This document shows, in pieces, positions 45,092 through 54,407 of a stretch of 64,000 bases of DNA. The notes under the pieces are model-generated. The model saw only the letters and a program-made list of their open reading frames with translations, was not told the DNA's origin and did not search any database. Every line of letters begins with the position of its first letter. Within the stretch, counting starts at the first letter, position 1. Both the position numbers and the translations under genes were made by a program. This stretch comes from Fen-1135 sp963705275 (GTDB lineage Bacteria; Desulfobacterota; Syntrophia; Syntrophales; UBA2185), in NCBI GenBank assembly GCA_963705275.1, contig OY970063.1:2356001-2420000 (forward strand), given 5' to 3'.

Positions 45092-46573
45092 ATGTCTATA
45101 AAGATATATAATACCCTTTCAAAGAAGAAAGAGATATTCGAACCCCTTATTGAAGGACAGGTGGGCATCTATGCGTGCGGCATCACCGCTTATGATGTCT
45201 GTCACGTGGGCCATGCACGTTCAGCCGTGGTTTTCGATGTTATCACAAGGTATCTTCAGTATAGAGGATATCGCGTCACATTCGTGAAAAACTTTACAGA
45301 CGTAGACGATAAAATCATCGTGAAGGCCAACGCGGAAGGAAAAACAATATCTGAAATATCGGAGAGGTATATCAGAGAGCATGATGAGGATATGGATGCG
45401 CTCGGGATAGCCAGGCCTACAGTTGCGCCCAGGGCCACGGAACATATCCCCGGCATGATAAAGTTGATTAATATTCTGCTTGCAAACGGTCTTGCCTATG
45501 AGGCCGGCGGCGATATCTATTACGCTGTTGAGAAATTTAAAGGATACGGGAAACTTTCAGGCAGAAATCTGGAAGAAATGATAGCCGGTGCCCGCGTGGA
45601 TGTAAGTGAGAAAAAAAGGTATCCCCTCGACTTTGCCCTCTGGAAAGCCAGCAAGGAAGGGGAACCGTGGTGGGACAGTCCCTGGGGCCGGGGGAGACCG
45701 GGATGGCATATTGAGTGTTCAATTATGAGCCAGAATTTTCTCGGAGACACATTCGATATTCATGGCGGCGGGGAGGATTTAATATTTCCCCATCATGAGA
45801 ATGAGATTGCCCAATCGGAAGGGGCAACGGGTAAACCGCTCGCCAGATTCTGGATCCACAATGGCTTTGTAAAGGTCAGCAGCGAAAAGATGTCAAAGTC
45901 GCTCGGCAATTTTTTCACAATTAAAGACATATTGAAGAATTACCATCCGGAGGTAGTGAGACTCTTTATGCTTCAGAGCCATTACAAAGGGCCTGTCGAC
46001 TTTTCTGGCGAATCTCTTCACGAGGCAAGGATGGGCATGGAAAGATTTTATGCCACTCTGAAGACTGTGAAGGGCGCGCTTGCGGCCCGTGTGGATTTTT
46101 CCGCGGTTACGATAGAAAGACTTTCCGGAAAGGACCGTGATATATTCGATAGAATTTCATCCCTTACAGATAGATTCAAAGAAACTATGGATGATGATTT
46201 CAACACACCGCGGGCCATAGGCTACATCTTCGATACCGTGAGACTTGTCAATGGCTATATGCCGGATGAAAAAGTCGCCCTATCCGCCGAGGCGTGCTTT
46301 GTCCTGGATACGGCAAGAAAGGCACTTGCGGAAGTCGGCGGGGTCCTGGGGTTATTCCTCGACGATCCTGATGATTATTTTATGAAGGATCGTGACCGGG
46401 AGGCCGGAAAGCGGGGCCTGGATGTGCATGAAATCGACCGTTTGATTGAAGAGCGGCGGGAAGCCCGGCTGGCGAAGGACTGGAAGAGGGCCGATGAGAT
46501 CAGACATCTCCTGGCGGAAAAAAAGATTATTCTCAAGGATACCTCTGCCGGAACTGCCTGGAAAATAGAATAG
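45092..46573 (+). CDS. cysS: Cysteinyl-tRNA synthetase (canonical, stand-alone)
   Basis: A 493-residue CysRS. All expected motifs are intact: YACGITAYDVCHVGHAR with zinc Cys28 and HVGH, NFTDVDDKII, GWHIECS with zinc Cys, HGGGEDLIFPHHENE with zinc His and Glu, and KMSKS in SSEKMSKSLGN. The C-terminal helical domain ends in LKDTSAGTAWKIE. It charges tRNA-Cys in the cytoplasm. It coexists with the divergent CysRS domain fused to cysteine synthase at 806-3115, so this copy probably has the essential role. Confidence 0.97.
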   Translation: MSIKIYNTLSKKKEIFEPLIEGQVGIYACGITAYDVCHVGHARSAVVFDVITRYLQYRGYRVTFVKNFTDVDDKIIVKANAEGKTISEISERYIREHDEDMDALGIARPTVAPRATEHIPGMIKLINILLANGLAYEAGGDIYYAVEKFKGYGKLSGRNLEEMIAGARVDVSEKKRYPLDFALWKASKEGEPWWDSPWGRGRPGWHIECSIMSQNFLGDTFDIHGGGEDLIFPHHENEIAQSEGATGKPLARFWIHNGFVKVSSEKMSKSLGNFFTIKDILKNYHPEVVRLFMLQSHYKGPVDFSGESLHEARMGMERFYATLKTVKGALAARVDFSAVTIERLSGKDRDIFDRISSLTDRFKETMDDDFNTPRAIGYIFDTVRLVNGYMPDEKVALSAEACFVLDTARKALAEVGGVLGLFLDDPDDYFMKDRDREAGKRGLDVHEIDRLIEERREARLAKDWKRADEIRHLLAEKKIILKDTSAGTAWKIE

Positions 46574-46689
46574 AAAAGATGGTACAATATTTTTGCTCAT
46601 TGCGAAAGCAGTTGTAACTACACGCTACGCAAAGAAGACAATGTCGTGTTGAGCTTGTTCATTTTATGAAAATATTTGAAAGATAACTC

Positions 46690-47496
46690 ATGTCATCTGA
46701 TCGTATTAGCAAAGAAGAGGCAGCACAAGCGTTGCTTGCAGTCTTTGATCAAAGGAGCAAAGACGGAAGCCTTCATCCTGAAAGCGCAGATTATTTCTAT
46801 GGCGGTTATGATCGATGGAGCTTAGCTATTTCCGAAATAAGCAAGGTACACAAGTATGGGAAAATTCTTGATATAGGAGCATGGGACGGCATTTTTTTGT
46901 GCGCTCTGAAAAAATTGGGATATGAGGCAGCTGCAGTAGATTGGCATAAAATAAAAGACGATATAATAAACGAATCTCTGGGGACTAAACTTGGCATCGA
47001 ATGGCACAACGCCAACATCGAGGCTGACTCTCTCCCCTTTCAGGATAATGAATTTTCCGGTGTCTATATGGGGCAGGTGCTGGAACACTTTACCTACTCG
47101 CCGTTAAAACCGATGAAGGAGATCCTACGTGTTCTAAAACCTGGAGGACTGTTGGTATTGGATGTTCCCAATGTAGGCGAGTTGCATAATTTCTATAGGC
47201 TTATAAGAGGCAAGAATGTCTTGTATGACTATAAAAGGCATTATATTGATGATCAGCCATTTTTTTATAAAGGACTTCCGTACTTCGAACGTCACAACAG
47301 AGAATTCACAGCAGATGATTTACGCGTTCTTGCTCGATCTTGTGGCTTCGAGCTTATTGGCGTTTCCTATATTCGCTCTGTAAGGCGCAATAAAAAGGGC
47401 ATTAGACGAATAGAAATACCTTTCTCATATGTTAGAGACCTTATTCCGCTCTTTCGCAAAACTCTGATGTTGGTCGCAAAAAAGCCAGAGGGATGA
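46690..47496 (+). CDS. Class I SAM-dependent methyltransferase
   Basis: A 268-residue methyltransferase. Motif I is KILDIGAWDGIFLC near residue 58, the acidic motif II follows in EAAAVDW near 80, and GQVLEHFTYSPLKPMKEILRVLKPGGLLVLDVPN near 120-155 matches Methyltransf_11-type enzymes. Substrate is unknown. It faces the PhzF gene tail to tail, and it is the first gene of the polysaccharide region, which suggests glycan or lipid methylation. Confidence 0.85.
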   Translation: MSSDRISKEEAAQALLAVFDQRSKDGSLHPESADYFYGGYDRWSLAISEISKVHKYGKILDIGAWDGIFLCALKKLGYEAAAVDWHKIKDDIINESLGTKLGIEWHNANIEADSLPFQDNEFSGVYMGQVLEHFTYSPLKPMKEILRVLKPGGLLVLDVPNVGELHNFYRLIRGKNVLYDYKRHYIDDQPFFYKGLPYFERHNREFTADDLRVLARSCGFELIGVSYIRSVRRNKKGIRRIEIPFSYVRDLIPLFRKTLMLVAKKPEG

Positions 47497-47506
47497 TTGT
47501 TTATCA

Positions 47507-48304
47507 TCAATTATTGTCAGTTAACTTACCCTGTAAGATCGTAATGGCCTGTCCGCCCAGGTAAACACGATCTTTGTCTGTGCGCACCCGGACAATACCG
47601 CCTCTGGATGAAGCCTGATAGCCTATCATCTCCTTTTTGCCGAGCCGGGCGGCCCAGTATGGAGCAAGGCAGCAGTGGGAGGAACCAGTCACGGGATCCT
47701 CATTTACGCCTACCTGCGGGGCAAAGAACCGGGAGACAAAATCATATTCTTTGGAGCTCGAAAGACTCGTAACGATGACGCCGCGCATCGGTATAGTGTT
47801 GAGGAGCGCAAAGTCGGGATTTATCTTGCGGAGAGTTTCTTCCGATTCGATTTCCACGAGGTAGTCAAAGCGATTTTTCCCCACGTATTTGAATCCGACC
47901 CCCAGCGCCTTGGAGAGATCTTTAGGTGCCGGCACTCTTGTCTCCGGCTCGGCCGGGAAATCCATTTCAATCCAACCGCCTTTGAGTTTAGCCGTAAGCA
48001 ATCCGCTTTTCGTATAAAAGCGGATCTGTCGTATTGCATCCATGTACCCGCCTTCCCATAAGGCGTGAGCGCTGGCGAGGGTGGCATGCCCGCAGAGTTT
48101 CACCTCCACGGCCGGTGTGAACCACCGGAGATCAAAACCATCTTCCTTTTTCTGCAGAAATGCCGTTTCGGACAGGTTCATCTCTAGCGCCACATTCTGC
48201 ATCCACACGTCGTCATGGTGTCGTGTCATGATACAGACGGCTGCCGGATTTCCTCTGAATGGTTTATCTGTGAATGCGTCTATCTGAAAAATTATCTCTC
48301 CCAT
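47507..48304 (-). CDS. PhzF family isomerase/epimerase-like protein
   Basis: A 265-residue PhzF-family protein: QIDAFTDKPFRGNPAAVCI at the start, the catalytic-Glu segment MNLSETAFLQ near residue 45, KLCGHATLASAHAL near 71 and NEDPVTGSSHCCLAPYW near 200. The family includes PhzF and many uncharacterised isomerases or proteins acting on small metabolites. No other phenazine genes are present, so phenazine synthesis is unlikely. Confidence 0.85.
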   Translation of the reverse strand: MGEIIFQIDAFTDKPFRGNPAAVCIMTRHHDDVWMQNVALEMNLSETAFLQKKEDGFDLRWFTPAVEVKLCGHATLASAHALWEGGYMDAIRQIRFYTKSGLLTAKLKGGWIEMDFPAEPETRVPAPKDLSKALGVGFKYVGKNRFDYLVEIESEETLRKINPDFALLNTIPMRGVIVTSLSSSKEYDFVSRFFAPQVGVNEDPVTGSSHCCLAPYWAARLGKKEMIGYQASSRGGIVRVRTDKDRVYLGGQAITILQGKLTDNN

Positions 48305-48349
48305 ATATTCTTCCCCATAGAGTTATCAAGCATTCTCCCAAATAGCATC

Positions 48350-49282
48350 TTATTTTCTTCTCTTAAGAACACGCCATAGGCCAAGCACTCTCTCTGCCAG
48401 TATGGCAATAATCACCCGCGGCACCCAGAGCCAGAAGGGACTGAGACCGAGCGATAGGAATAGACTGGGGTCTTCCACCAGAGCGTGATTGATGCCGATT
48501 GAGAGATGAAGTTCTTCCAGTTCTTCTTTAGTTAAGTGGCCGGCTTTCACTTCTTCAACGATGACGGCGCCACCGTAAGCGACCCCGAAAATAACGGCAG
48601 TCAGCCAGAGAAACCCCACCTTTTGATCTAGACCCATAATCTTTAAGAGGGGGTTAAGTACCCTGACCATGGGACTGATCAGGTCGAGGGTCTTCAGTAT
48701 TTCCAATAAGGTTAAGATACACATGATGATCACAAATATCTTGACGCTGAGGCTGAGTGTGGTCAAACCCCATTCCTGCAATGTTTCAATTAAGGGCTGG
48801 GTCATCTCCAGAGACGAGCTCGCCGTTTCCGATGGAGTTATCGTAGTGTTAAAAAAAGGCGCCACTGCGATCACCGTCAATGTGGCAGCGGCAAGACGAA
48901 ATATCGTGGCTTTAAAGGGATGAATCCCTGATTTTGCCTGGATGACGCCTTCCTGAATCAGATTATGGGCGATGAGAAGAAAGATGGCCATTAATGTCAT
49001 TTGATCCTGGGAAAAGGGGAGTACTGACATGGCGGCTATTCCGCCGTATATACCCGTAAGCATACCGATCAGGAGTGGAAGGGTGGACATGGCCGGCAGG
49101 CTGAGGATGCTCATCAGTGGCTGAAAGAGAAAATCCAGGCGACTAAGCCATCCAGTCCAGGCAAGGAGTGCGGTAAGAAGAGACACAGGGATGAGGATCT
49201 TCATAATCCATAGGAAGCCGCTTAGTCCTTTACGAAGACCCGATCCCAGGCCTTCTCCGATTCGTCTCCTATCCAGCCCCAT
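48350..49282 (-). CDS. Gate (nucleoside recognition) domain membrane protein
   Basis: A 310-residue integral membrane protein with about eight hydrophobic helices and two Gate-like repeats. The first has LLIGMLTGIYGGIAAMSVLPFS and the second GVAYGGAVIVEEVKAG then HLSIGINHALVEDPSLF, the signature of nucleoside recognition/SpmA-SpmB-like proteins. Transport of a small solute is inferred; the substrate is unknown. It lies 25 bases downstream of the CgeB-like glycosyltransferase gene and 45 bases upstream of the PhzF gene, on the same strand. Confidence 0.75.
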   Translation of the reverse strand: MGLDRRRIGEGLGSGLRKGLSGFLWIMKILIPVSLLTALLAWTGWLSRLDFLFQPLMSILSLPAMSTLPLLIGMLTGIYGGIAAMSVLPFSQDQMTLMAIFLLIAHNLIQEGVIQAKSGIHPFKATIFRLAAATLTVIAVAPFFNTTITPSETASSSLEMTQPLIETLQEWGLTTLSLSVKIFVIIMCILTLLEILKTLDLISPMVRVLNPLLKIMGLDQKVGFLWLTAVIFGVAYGGAVIVEEVKAGHLTKEELEELHLSIGINHALVEDPSLFLSLGLSPFWLWVPRVIIAILAERVLGLWRVLKRRK

Positions 49283-49307
49283 GATTGTTCCAGTATTGTC
49301 TCACTGA

Positions 49308-50504
49308 TTAGATTAGCCCAAGAAGGTGGAATATCTTCTGAAAACGCATCTCCCAGGAATGTTCACGGCGTGCACGCTCCCATCCCTTCCTTCTGATCTC
49401 ATCCGCCTTTTCAGGATTTGACAGAAGAACGCGGACCTTTTCAACGAGGTCATCAAAATCTCTGTAGGTCACAATCTCAGAGCCCGGACTGTAAAATCTT
49501 TCCAGCTCAGGGTGATATTCGGTGAGGTAAAGCCCTCCACTCATAGGAATTTCAAAATCCCTGCCTTTGAGGCAGTATGCTTTACTGAAGCCAATGACGC
49601 CTCCGAAGCCCAGGTTTATCCTGCTTCTCGAGTACATGCGTACCATGTCTTCCGTGGCCAGCGGACCGCTCGGCCAGCCAAAGCCGCGGGCTTCAACATG
49701 GATGCCTTGAGATTCCAGTCTTCTGATGATCTCAGGTCGGTTTCCATAACATTGACCGACGAAGGACACATCGATTGTCTTTTCCGTATCATATGGTCTA
49801 TGGATGTCAGGGTTTGCCCCTTCGGGGAGATAGATAGGGACGGCCCCCTCCACGCAGTATTTTTTCACGGCATCTTCCGTACTGGTCCAGCAGATGTCAA
49901 AGAAACGGCAGATGTCTCTGGAGCCCATGGCCTGTCCGTTTCTGATTTTGCCCACAAAAAGTTCTTTATCGTTCAAGGCAAGATTGATTATGGGCACGCC
50001 GAACCTCCTCATCGCCTGGACAGTCTCCGGCGACACGAGCTCTCCAGAAAGATAGGTAAAGATGACATCAGTTGCGTCCTGTTTTACCCACTCTTCTATC
50101 CGTTTCATGAGGTATCTGTTCATTTCTGGCTTTAGAGTTTTATGCCAATTTTTTTTCGCGTGGTTGAACTGCTCGACCCAGTCATAGTGCCGGACATGAC
50201 CGAATTTTTCGAGCGATGGCTTCAGAGATTCATTTTCCCAGGCATAATGGTGATATATGGCAATAATCTTAAATGTCCCCTTATGCTTGAGACGAATATG
50301 GGGGAACCTCTTGCTCATCTCAAGCCGTATGGTCTCTTCGTCTGGTATTTTGAGACGGCGCGAAGCAAACTCGCTTTCGTAGTAGCTGCCTTCCCGCTTC
50401 AGCCTGAGATCGTTTTTCCAGATCCGGAATTTTATGCGGTATTTCTTCAACGGGTCATTCATCGTAACATAGGAGTTGGCTTGGGCAGGCGTCAGTCTGC
50501 GCAC
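49308..50504 (-). CDS. CgeB-like glycosyltransferase
   Basis: A 398-residue protein with a CgeB/GT4-like fold: IIAIYHHYAWENESLKPSL near residue 60, DVSFVGQCYGNRPEIIRRL near 240, INLGFGGVIGFSKAYCLKGRDFEIPMSGG near 290 and a C-terminal SWEMRFQKIF. The CLKGRDFEIP segment is the donor-binding region of CgeB-type transferases. GTG 50504 has CAGGAAA about 6 bases upstream and overlaps the previous gene by 13 bases, suggesting coupling; an ATG at 50462 is an alternative. Sugar and acceptor are unknown. Confidence 0.8.
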   Translation of the reverse strand: MRRLTPAQANSYVTMNDPLKKYRIKFRIWKNDLRLKREGSYYESEFASRRLKIPDEETIRLEMSKRFPHIRLKHKGTFKIIAIYHHYAWENESLKPSLEKFGHVRHYDWVEQFNHAKKNWHKTLKPEMNRYLMKRIEEWVKQDATDVIFTYLSGELVSPETVQAMRRFGVPIINLALNDKELFVGKIRNGQAMGSRDICRFFDICWTSTEDAVKKYCVEGAVPIYLPEGANPDIHRPYDTEKTIDVSFVGQCYGNRPEIIRRLESQGIHVEARGFGWPSGPLATEDMVRMYSRSRINLGFGGVIGFSKAYCLKGRDFEIPMSGGLYLTEYHPELERFYSPGSEIVTYRDFDDLVEKVRVLLSNPEKADEIRRKGWERARREHSWEMRFQKIFHLLGLI

Positions 50505-51427
50505 TTCGATTTCCTGATGGTGTACATCCTCGCGCCATTGGACTTGTCCACCCTGTCATTCATCATATTGAGCACGTGCCCGGCATCGATTGCGGGGATG
50601 GAAAACCGCATTGCCACATCGACGCATACAGGGAGCGAACCTATGCCAGCTCCCACGATGCATAGGTCGGTATCGGGTGAAATCTGCTTTAGAATCTTTT
50701 CCTTCATAGATTCCCATCGTGTTGCAACGTACTCTGCGGGTATTTCTACAAATGATAGATCAGGCCGGCTCGAAAACCGGGCAAACCATTCTACACAGGA
50801 ATCTCTGTTGAATTCCGCATTGAGGATACATACTCTTTTGCCGTCGACGAGACGTGCGAAATCCTCTGACGTCAGATATGCATAAACTACATAGAAGGGG
50901 ATGTAATTTTCAGAAGTCAGGTCTATCTCATTCTGAAAGAGAAATCTCAGAAATGTGGAGGCCGATGGTGCCTCTTTTGATCTGCGGAAAAGATTGAATG
51001 ATTTTTTCCCCTTACCGGTGCTATTTCCCCGGAAAATCAGGGGAGCAATCATTCCCGATGAGGCAAGGATTCTCAAGGCGTCAATATGTAAGGGCATCGC
51101 CTCCCTGATGGCACGAACAGATTCGGCCTGCCGATAAAGGCCGTTACAGCTGAGATCGCATTCATAAAATGCGTATTCCCCATCGGCAAAACGAACAACA
51201 GGCGTTGCCTTTCGTTCTGATAGGCCGCGCGAAATCGCAAGATGCAATATCCTGAAATAGTCATCACCTGTAGGAACTTCCCGGTGGAACAGGCAGGTTT
51301 CCTGGTCCACAATATCCGGGGCATTGATCTTGATGACGGGGAGATTATCAATATCCTTGAGAAGGAGCCTTTCAAATCGGAACGTCCCGTTTGCAAGCAA
51401 GCGATTTAGAGGTGACATGTCTTCCAT
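50492..51427 (-). CDS. Putative GT-D-fold glycosyltransferase
   Basis: A 311-residue protein. VVRFADGEYAFYECDL near residue 77 resembles the RFGDGE motif of GT-D fold glycosyltransferases, and DLCIVGAGIGSLPVCVDVAMRF with PAIDAGHVLNMMND near 255-290 resembles their conserved C-terminal block. No signal peptide or membrane helix. It overlaps the CgeB-like gene, so the two may act on one glycan. Assignment rests on these two motifs only. Confidence 0.6.
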   Translation of the reverse strand: MEDMSPLNRLLANGTFRFERLLLKDIDNLPVIKINAPDIVDQETCLFHREVPTGDDYFRILHLAISRGLSERKATPVVRFADGEYAFYECDLSCNGLYRQAESVRAIREAMPLHIDALRILASSGMIAPLIFRGNSTGKGKKSFNLFRRSKEAPSASTFLRFLFQNEIDLTSENYIPFYVVYAYLTSEDFARLVDGKRVCILNAEFNRDSCVEWFARFSSRPDLSFVEIPAEYVATRWESMKEKILKQISPDTDLCIVGAGIGSLPVCVDVAMRFSIPAIDAGHVLNMMNDRVDKSNGARMYTIRKSKCAD

Positions 51428-51548
51428 AAATGAGATACCTCAGTACGATCATTAGGAATAGCGCTAACCTGCGGAAGTTCGCATTCATGTCATTTCGTCC
51501 GCAGGAAAGAATCTATTCTAATAGCATTTTAGGCGCCGCATATCATAA

Positions 51549-52376
51549 CTATAATTCTTTTCGGGAGACGACGGCAACACTATGGCCCGAATAGCATCGT
51601 GCTATGAGGCGGGCAAATGGCCTCATCAAAAGGTTCTTCTCAAGGCTCTCTTTTACATATTCCGAAAGATAATCCTTTTTACGGATAGGCCGGAATCCAT
51701 ATTGTGACAACATATCACACAGGGTTTGCTCAGTAAAATGATACAGGTGATAGGGTAGCTGCCATCCCTTCCATTGTTCCCATGTCCGGCCGGCATCCGT
51801 TCCTACATAGTTGGGAACGTCGACTACCAGAAGCCCTCCCGGCTTCAGCCACTGCCACGTTTTCTTGAGATACACGCGCGGGTCAGGTGTGTGTTCCAGA
51901 AAATGCCACATGGTAATAATATCCCAGGAACCGCTTTCATAAGGGAGAGATGCTACATCGCCGGTCTTCACCGGTATCTCAAGTTTTCCCTTCACATAGG
52001 CGGCTGCGTCGTCAGATATGTCGAAACCTTCCACGTAGTAACCATAATTGCGGCAGGCGAGGAGGAAATAGCCCATTCCACATCCAATATCAAGCAGCCG
52101 TCCTCGCTTCTTCATGCCGCGGAAGAAGCGTACACGGTGATCCTCGTGGGACAGTCGCCGTTTCATCTCCGATGATCCCGGTTCTAAACCTTTGTCATAC
52201 TGTTCCTGGAAATAACTGCTTTGGTAAAGGGCGCCCTGCTCATTTTGATCAGGACGAGGATCAAGTATACCCAAGCCGCAATCCGAGCATCTGTAAACGT
52301 TCCAATCTCCCTGCTGGTACAACAATGCGCGTCGCTCGCTGCTGCAAAGGATACATCTTGTATCGGCGCGCTCCAT
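51549..52376 (-). CDS. Class I SAM methyltransferase with N-terminal zinc ribbon
   Basis: A 275-residue protein. The N-terminus has a ribbon with CILC near residue 8 and CSDCGLGILDPRP near 31. Then a Methyltransf_23-type domain follows: RLLDIGCGMGYFLLACRNYGY near 95, SWDIITMWHFLEHTPDP near 150 and WQWLKPGGLLVVDVPN near 177. This architecture is common in nucleotide-sugar or glycan-modifying clusters. It abuts the GT2 gene upstream (4-base gap), so they are probably cotranscribed. Confidence 0.85.
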   Translation of the reverse strand: MERADTRCILCSSERRALLYQQGDWNVYRCSDCGLGILDPRPDQNEQGALYQSSYFQEQYDKGLEPGSSEMKRRLSHEDHRVRFFRGMKKRGRLLDIGCGMGYFLLACRNYGYYVEGFDISDDAAAYVKGKLEIPVKTGDVASLPYESGSWDIITMWHFLEHTPDPRVYLKKTWQWLKPGGLLVVDVPNYVGTDAGRTWEQWKGWQLPYHLYHFTEQTLCDMLSQYGFRPIRKKDYLSEYVKESLEKNLLMRPFARLIARCYSGHSVAVVSRKEL

Positions 52377-52380
52377 CGAT

Positions 52381-53262
52381 TCAGCCTTTCTCTTGCTCTT
52401 TATAGTTCTGCCGCATAGCCTTGCGGGTAACCCTGTATTTAATCAGTTTCGCCTCAGCCTTAGCCCTGTCCTTAAGAAAGGGCATCGTCAGATTGAGCAT
52501 TGCTATTCGCCAGCACGCCTGCAGGAGGTTTGCCTTCCTGATGCGTGCGATGCTTTCGGGGAGATAATGTTTGTCGTAAAAAAGAAGCTCGGCACTTGTC
52601 TTCTTCTGCCATATTTCTGAAAGCGGAGTTTGACGCTCACTCTGCCCTCCCAGATGGACGACAACCGCGGATTCTATGTAACCGATCTCGAACCCTGACT
52701 TCCTGATTCTCAGACACAGATCCTGATCTTCGCCATAAAGGAAGAAGTCTTCATCAAATCCGCCGACAGTTTTCATCACATCTGAACGAACAATCATGCT
52801 TGAGCCCTGAACGCAGGCTATGGAACCTCTAAGGGATGATAGCTCACGGTCGGCATATCGCTGTCCGGGGTATTTGTAAGAAACCGATTCGTGGAGTGTG
52901 CCGTCAGGATTGATCAATCTCGTGCCCGCGAGACCTATATGAGGCATTGCATCCATATACGATATGGCTTCCCTGAATGCCCCTGAGAGCGCCTCGGTAT
53001 CCGGGTTGAGGAAAAAGATATAGCGTCCCCTGCACTGCTGCAGGACTTGGTTATTGGCGCCAGCGAATCCCCTGTTTTCGGTGTTTGCAATGAAGTTGAT
53101 GGAAGGGAAATTATTCCGGATGAAGGCCGCACTGCCATCCGTCGATGCGTTGTCAACGACAAATACCTCTTTACTGATATCATCAGCCATGGTGACCGAG
53201 GCGAGACAAGCTCCAATCAAGTCTGATGTGTTGTATGATACGATGACAATAGACAAATCCAT
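52381..53262 (-). CDS. Glycosyltransferase family 2
   Basis: A 293-residue GT2 of the rhamnosyltransferase-like type: DLSIVIVSYNTSDLIGACL at the start, VVDNASTDGSAAFI near residue 36, ENRGFAGANNQ near 62, the DxD-like FFLNPDTEAL near 85 and GEDQDLCLRIRKSGFEIGY near 175. No membrane segment. It lies 5 bases after the GT4 gene in the same leftward operon. The sugar is not predictable. Confidence 0.88.
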   Translation of the reverse strand: MDLSIVIVSYNTSDLIGACLASVTMADDISKEVFVVDNASTDGSAAFIRNNFPSINFIANTENRGFAGANNQVLQQCRGRYIFFLNPDTEALSGAFREAISYMDAMPHIGLAGTRLINPDGTLHESVSYKYPGQRYADRELSSLRGSIACVQGSSMIVRSDVMKTVGGFDEDFFLYGEDQDLCLRIRKSGFEIGYIESAVVVHLGGQSERQTPLSEIWQKKTSAELLFYDKHYLPESIARIRKANLLQACWRIAMLNLTMPFLKDRAKAEAKLIKYRVTRKAMRQNYKEQEKG

Positions 53263-53267
53263 GATAT

Positions 53268-54407
53268 CTACGAAGATCCTTCCATTAACTTATCATAGAT
53301 GAGTTCGTACCTTCTTGCGACAGCCTCCCAGGAGTTATTCATGGCCGTCTCATAGGCATTTTCCCCCATCCGTATCCTCGCTTCTCTATTCAATAGAAGG
53401 CCTATTTTTCCGCTGATTGTATCTATATCCGTTCTTTCTTCTATGACGAATCCGTTGATGCCCTGCTTTACAATATCCTTGGCTCCAACATTGCCGCTCA
53501 CGACGACGGGCAGGGAAGCAGCCATTGCCTCCAGGACAGTAATACCGAATGTGTCGAATTTTGAAAGAATGGAAAACACATCGCTGGCCATATATATAGA
53601 TTCGAGTTTTTCTCTGTGGACACCGGCGAAAATGACATCTTCGCCGATTCCCAGGCTCTTTGCCATCCGTCTGTATTTACTTTCTTCACCTTTTCCCACG
53701 ATGAGCAATTTTATCCTCTCATCCGGACGGTTCAATTTCGTCTTAGCTACTGCCGCCATGAGTGTATCAAGGCCTTTGATATCAAAGTTCATGGAAACGA
53801 AGAGAATGACAACATCCGCTTGACCGAGTCCCCAGAGTCCCCTGATTTCACGACGGCACAGTTCTCTGTCAAGGCTCCGAAATCTTCCTGCATCTATGCC
53901 GGGGTGAATAACCCCCGCGCTCTCCTTGTCAATGTGATAAGCCTGCAGGAATTTTTCTTGTGCCAAATTGGATACAGAGATGAACCTTCTGCACCCCGAT
54001 CTTTCTACCAGGATTTTTTCCGCCCATTCCGTTGCACGATCATTGAGAGTCATATTTTTCTTTCGGACTTCATGAATCCATAATCTGTGCGGAATCCCAT
54101 GCATCGTAAAAATATCGGCCCCAAATATCCTATCGTGGGCGTGAATGAGATCAAATTCCATTCTTGCCATTTTGTTTCTTGCGAAATGGGCAAAGCTCAT
54201 GGTGGTCAAGAATTTCGGAAAAGTTATAACAGGAACCTTATGGAATGCTACTCGTGGAGAGTTTGACAACCACCGGTTTGCGAAGACATGGATATCATAG
54301 CGGGGATTGAGGGCGATAAGTTTGGTAAGTTCTGCGACAAAATGTTCTGCTCCGCCCACGAGACCATATTTTGGAATCGCGACTGCGATTTTATGCACAT
54401 GAGACAT
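53268..54407 (-). CDS. Glycosyltransferase family 4
   Basis: A 379-residue GT-B protein. N-terminal PKYGLVGGAEHFVAELTKL binds the acceptor side; the donor side has VVILFVSMNFDIKGLDTLMAAV near residue 200, LLIVGKGEESKYRR near 228 and the EX7E segment FGITVLEAMAASLPVVVSG near 290. It directly abuts the next upstream gene (1 base), so they are cotranscribed. Donor is probably a nucleotide sugar. Confidence 0.88.
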   Translation of the reverse strand: MSHVHKIAVAIPKYGLVGGAEHFVAELTKLIALNPRYDIHVFANRWLSNSPRVAFHKVPVITFPKFLTTMSFAHFARNKMARMEFDLIHAHDRIFGADIFTMHGIPHRLWIHEVRKKNMTLNDRATEWAEKILVERSGCRRFISVSNLAQEKFLQAYHIDKESAGVIHPGIDAGRFRSLDRELCRREIRGLWGLGQADVVILFVSMNFDIKGLDTLMAAVAKTKLNRPDERIKLLIVGKGEESKYRRMAKSLGIGEDVIFAGVHREKLESIYMASDVFSILSKFDTFGITVLEAMAASLPVVVSGNVGAKDIVKQGINGFVIEERTDIDTISGKIGLLLNREARIRMGENAYETAMNNSWEAVARRYELIYDKLMEGSS

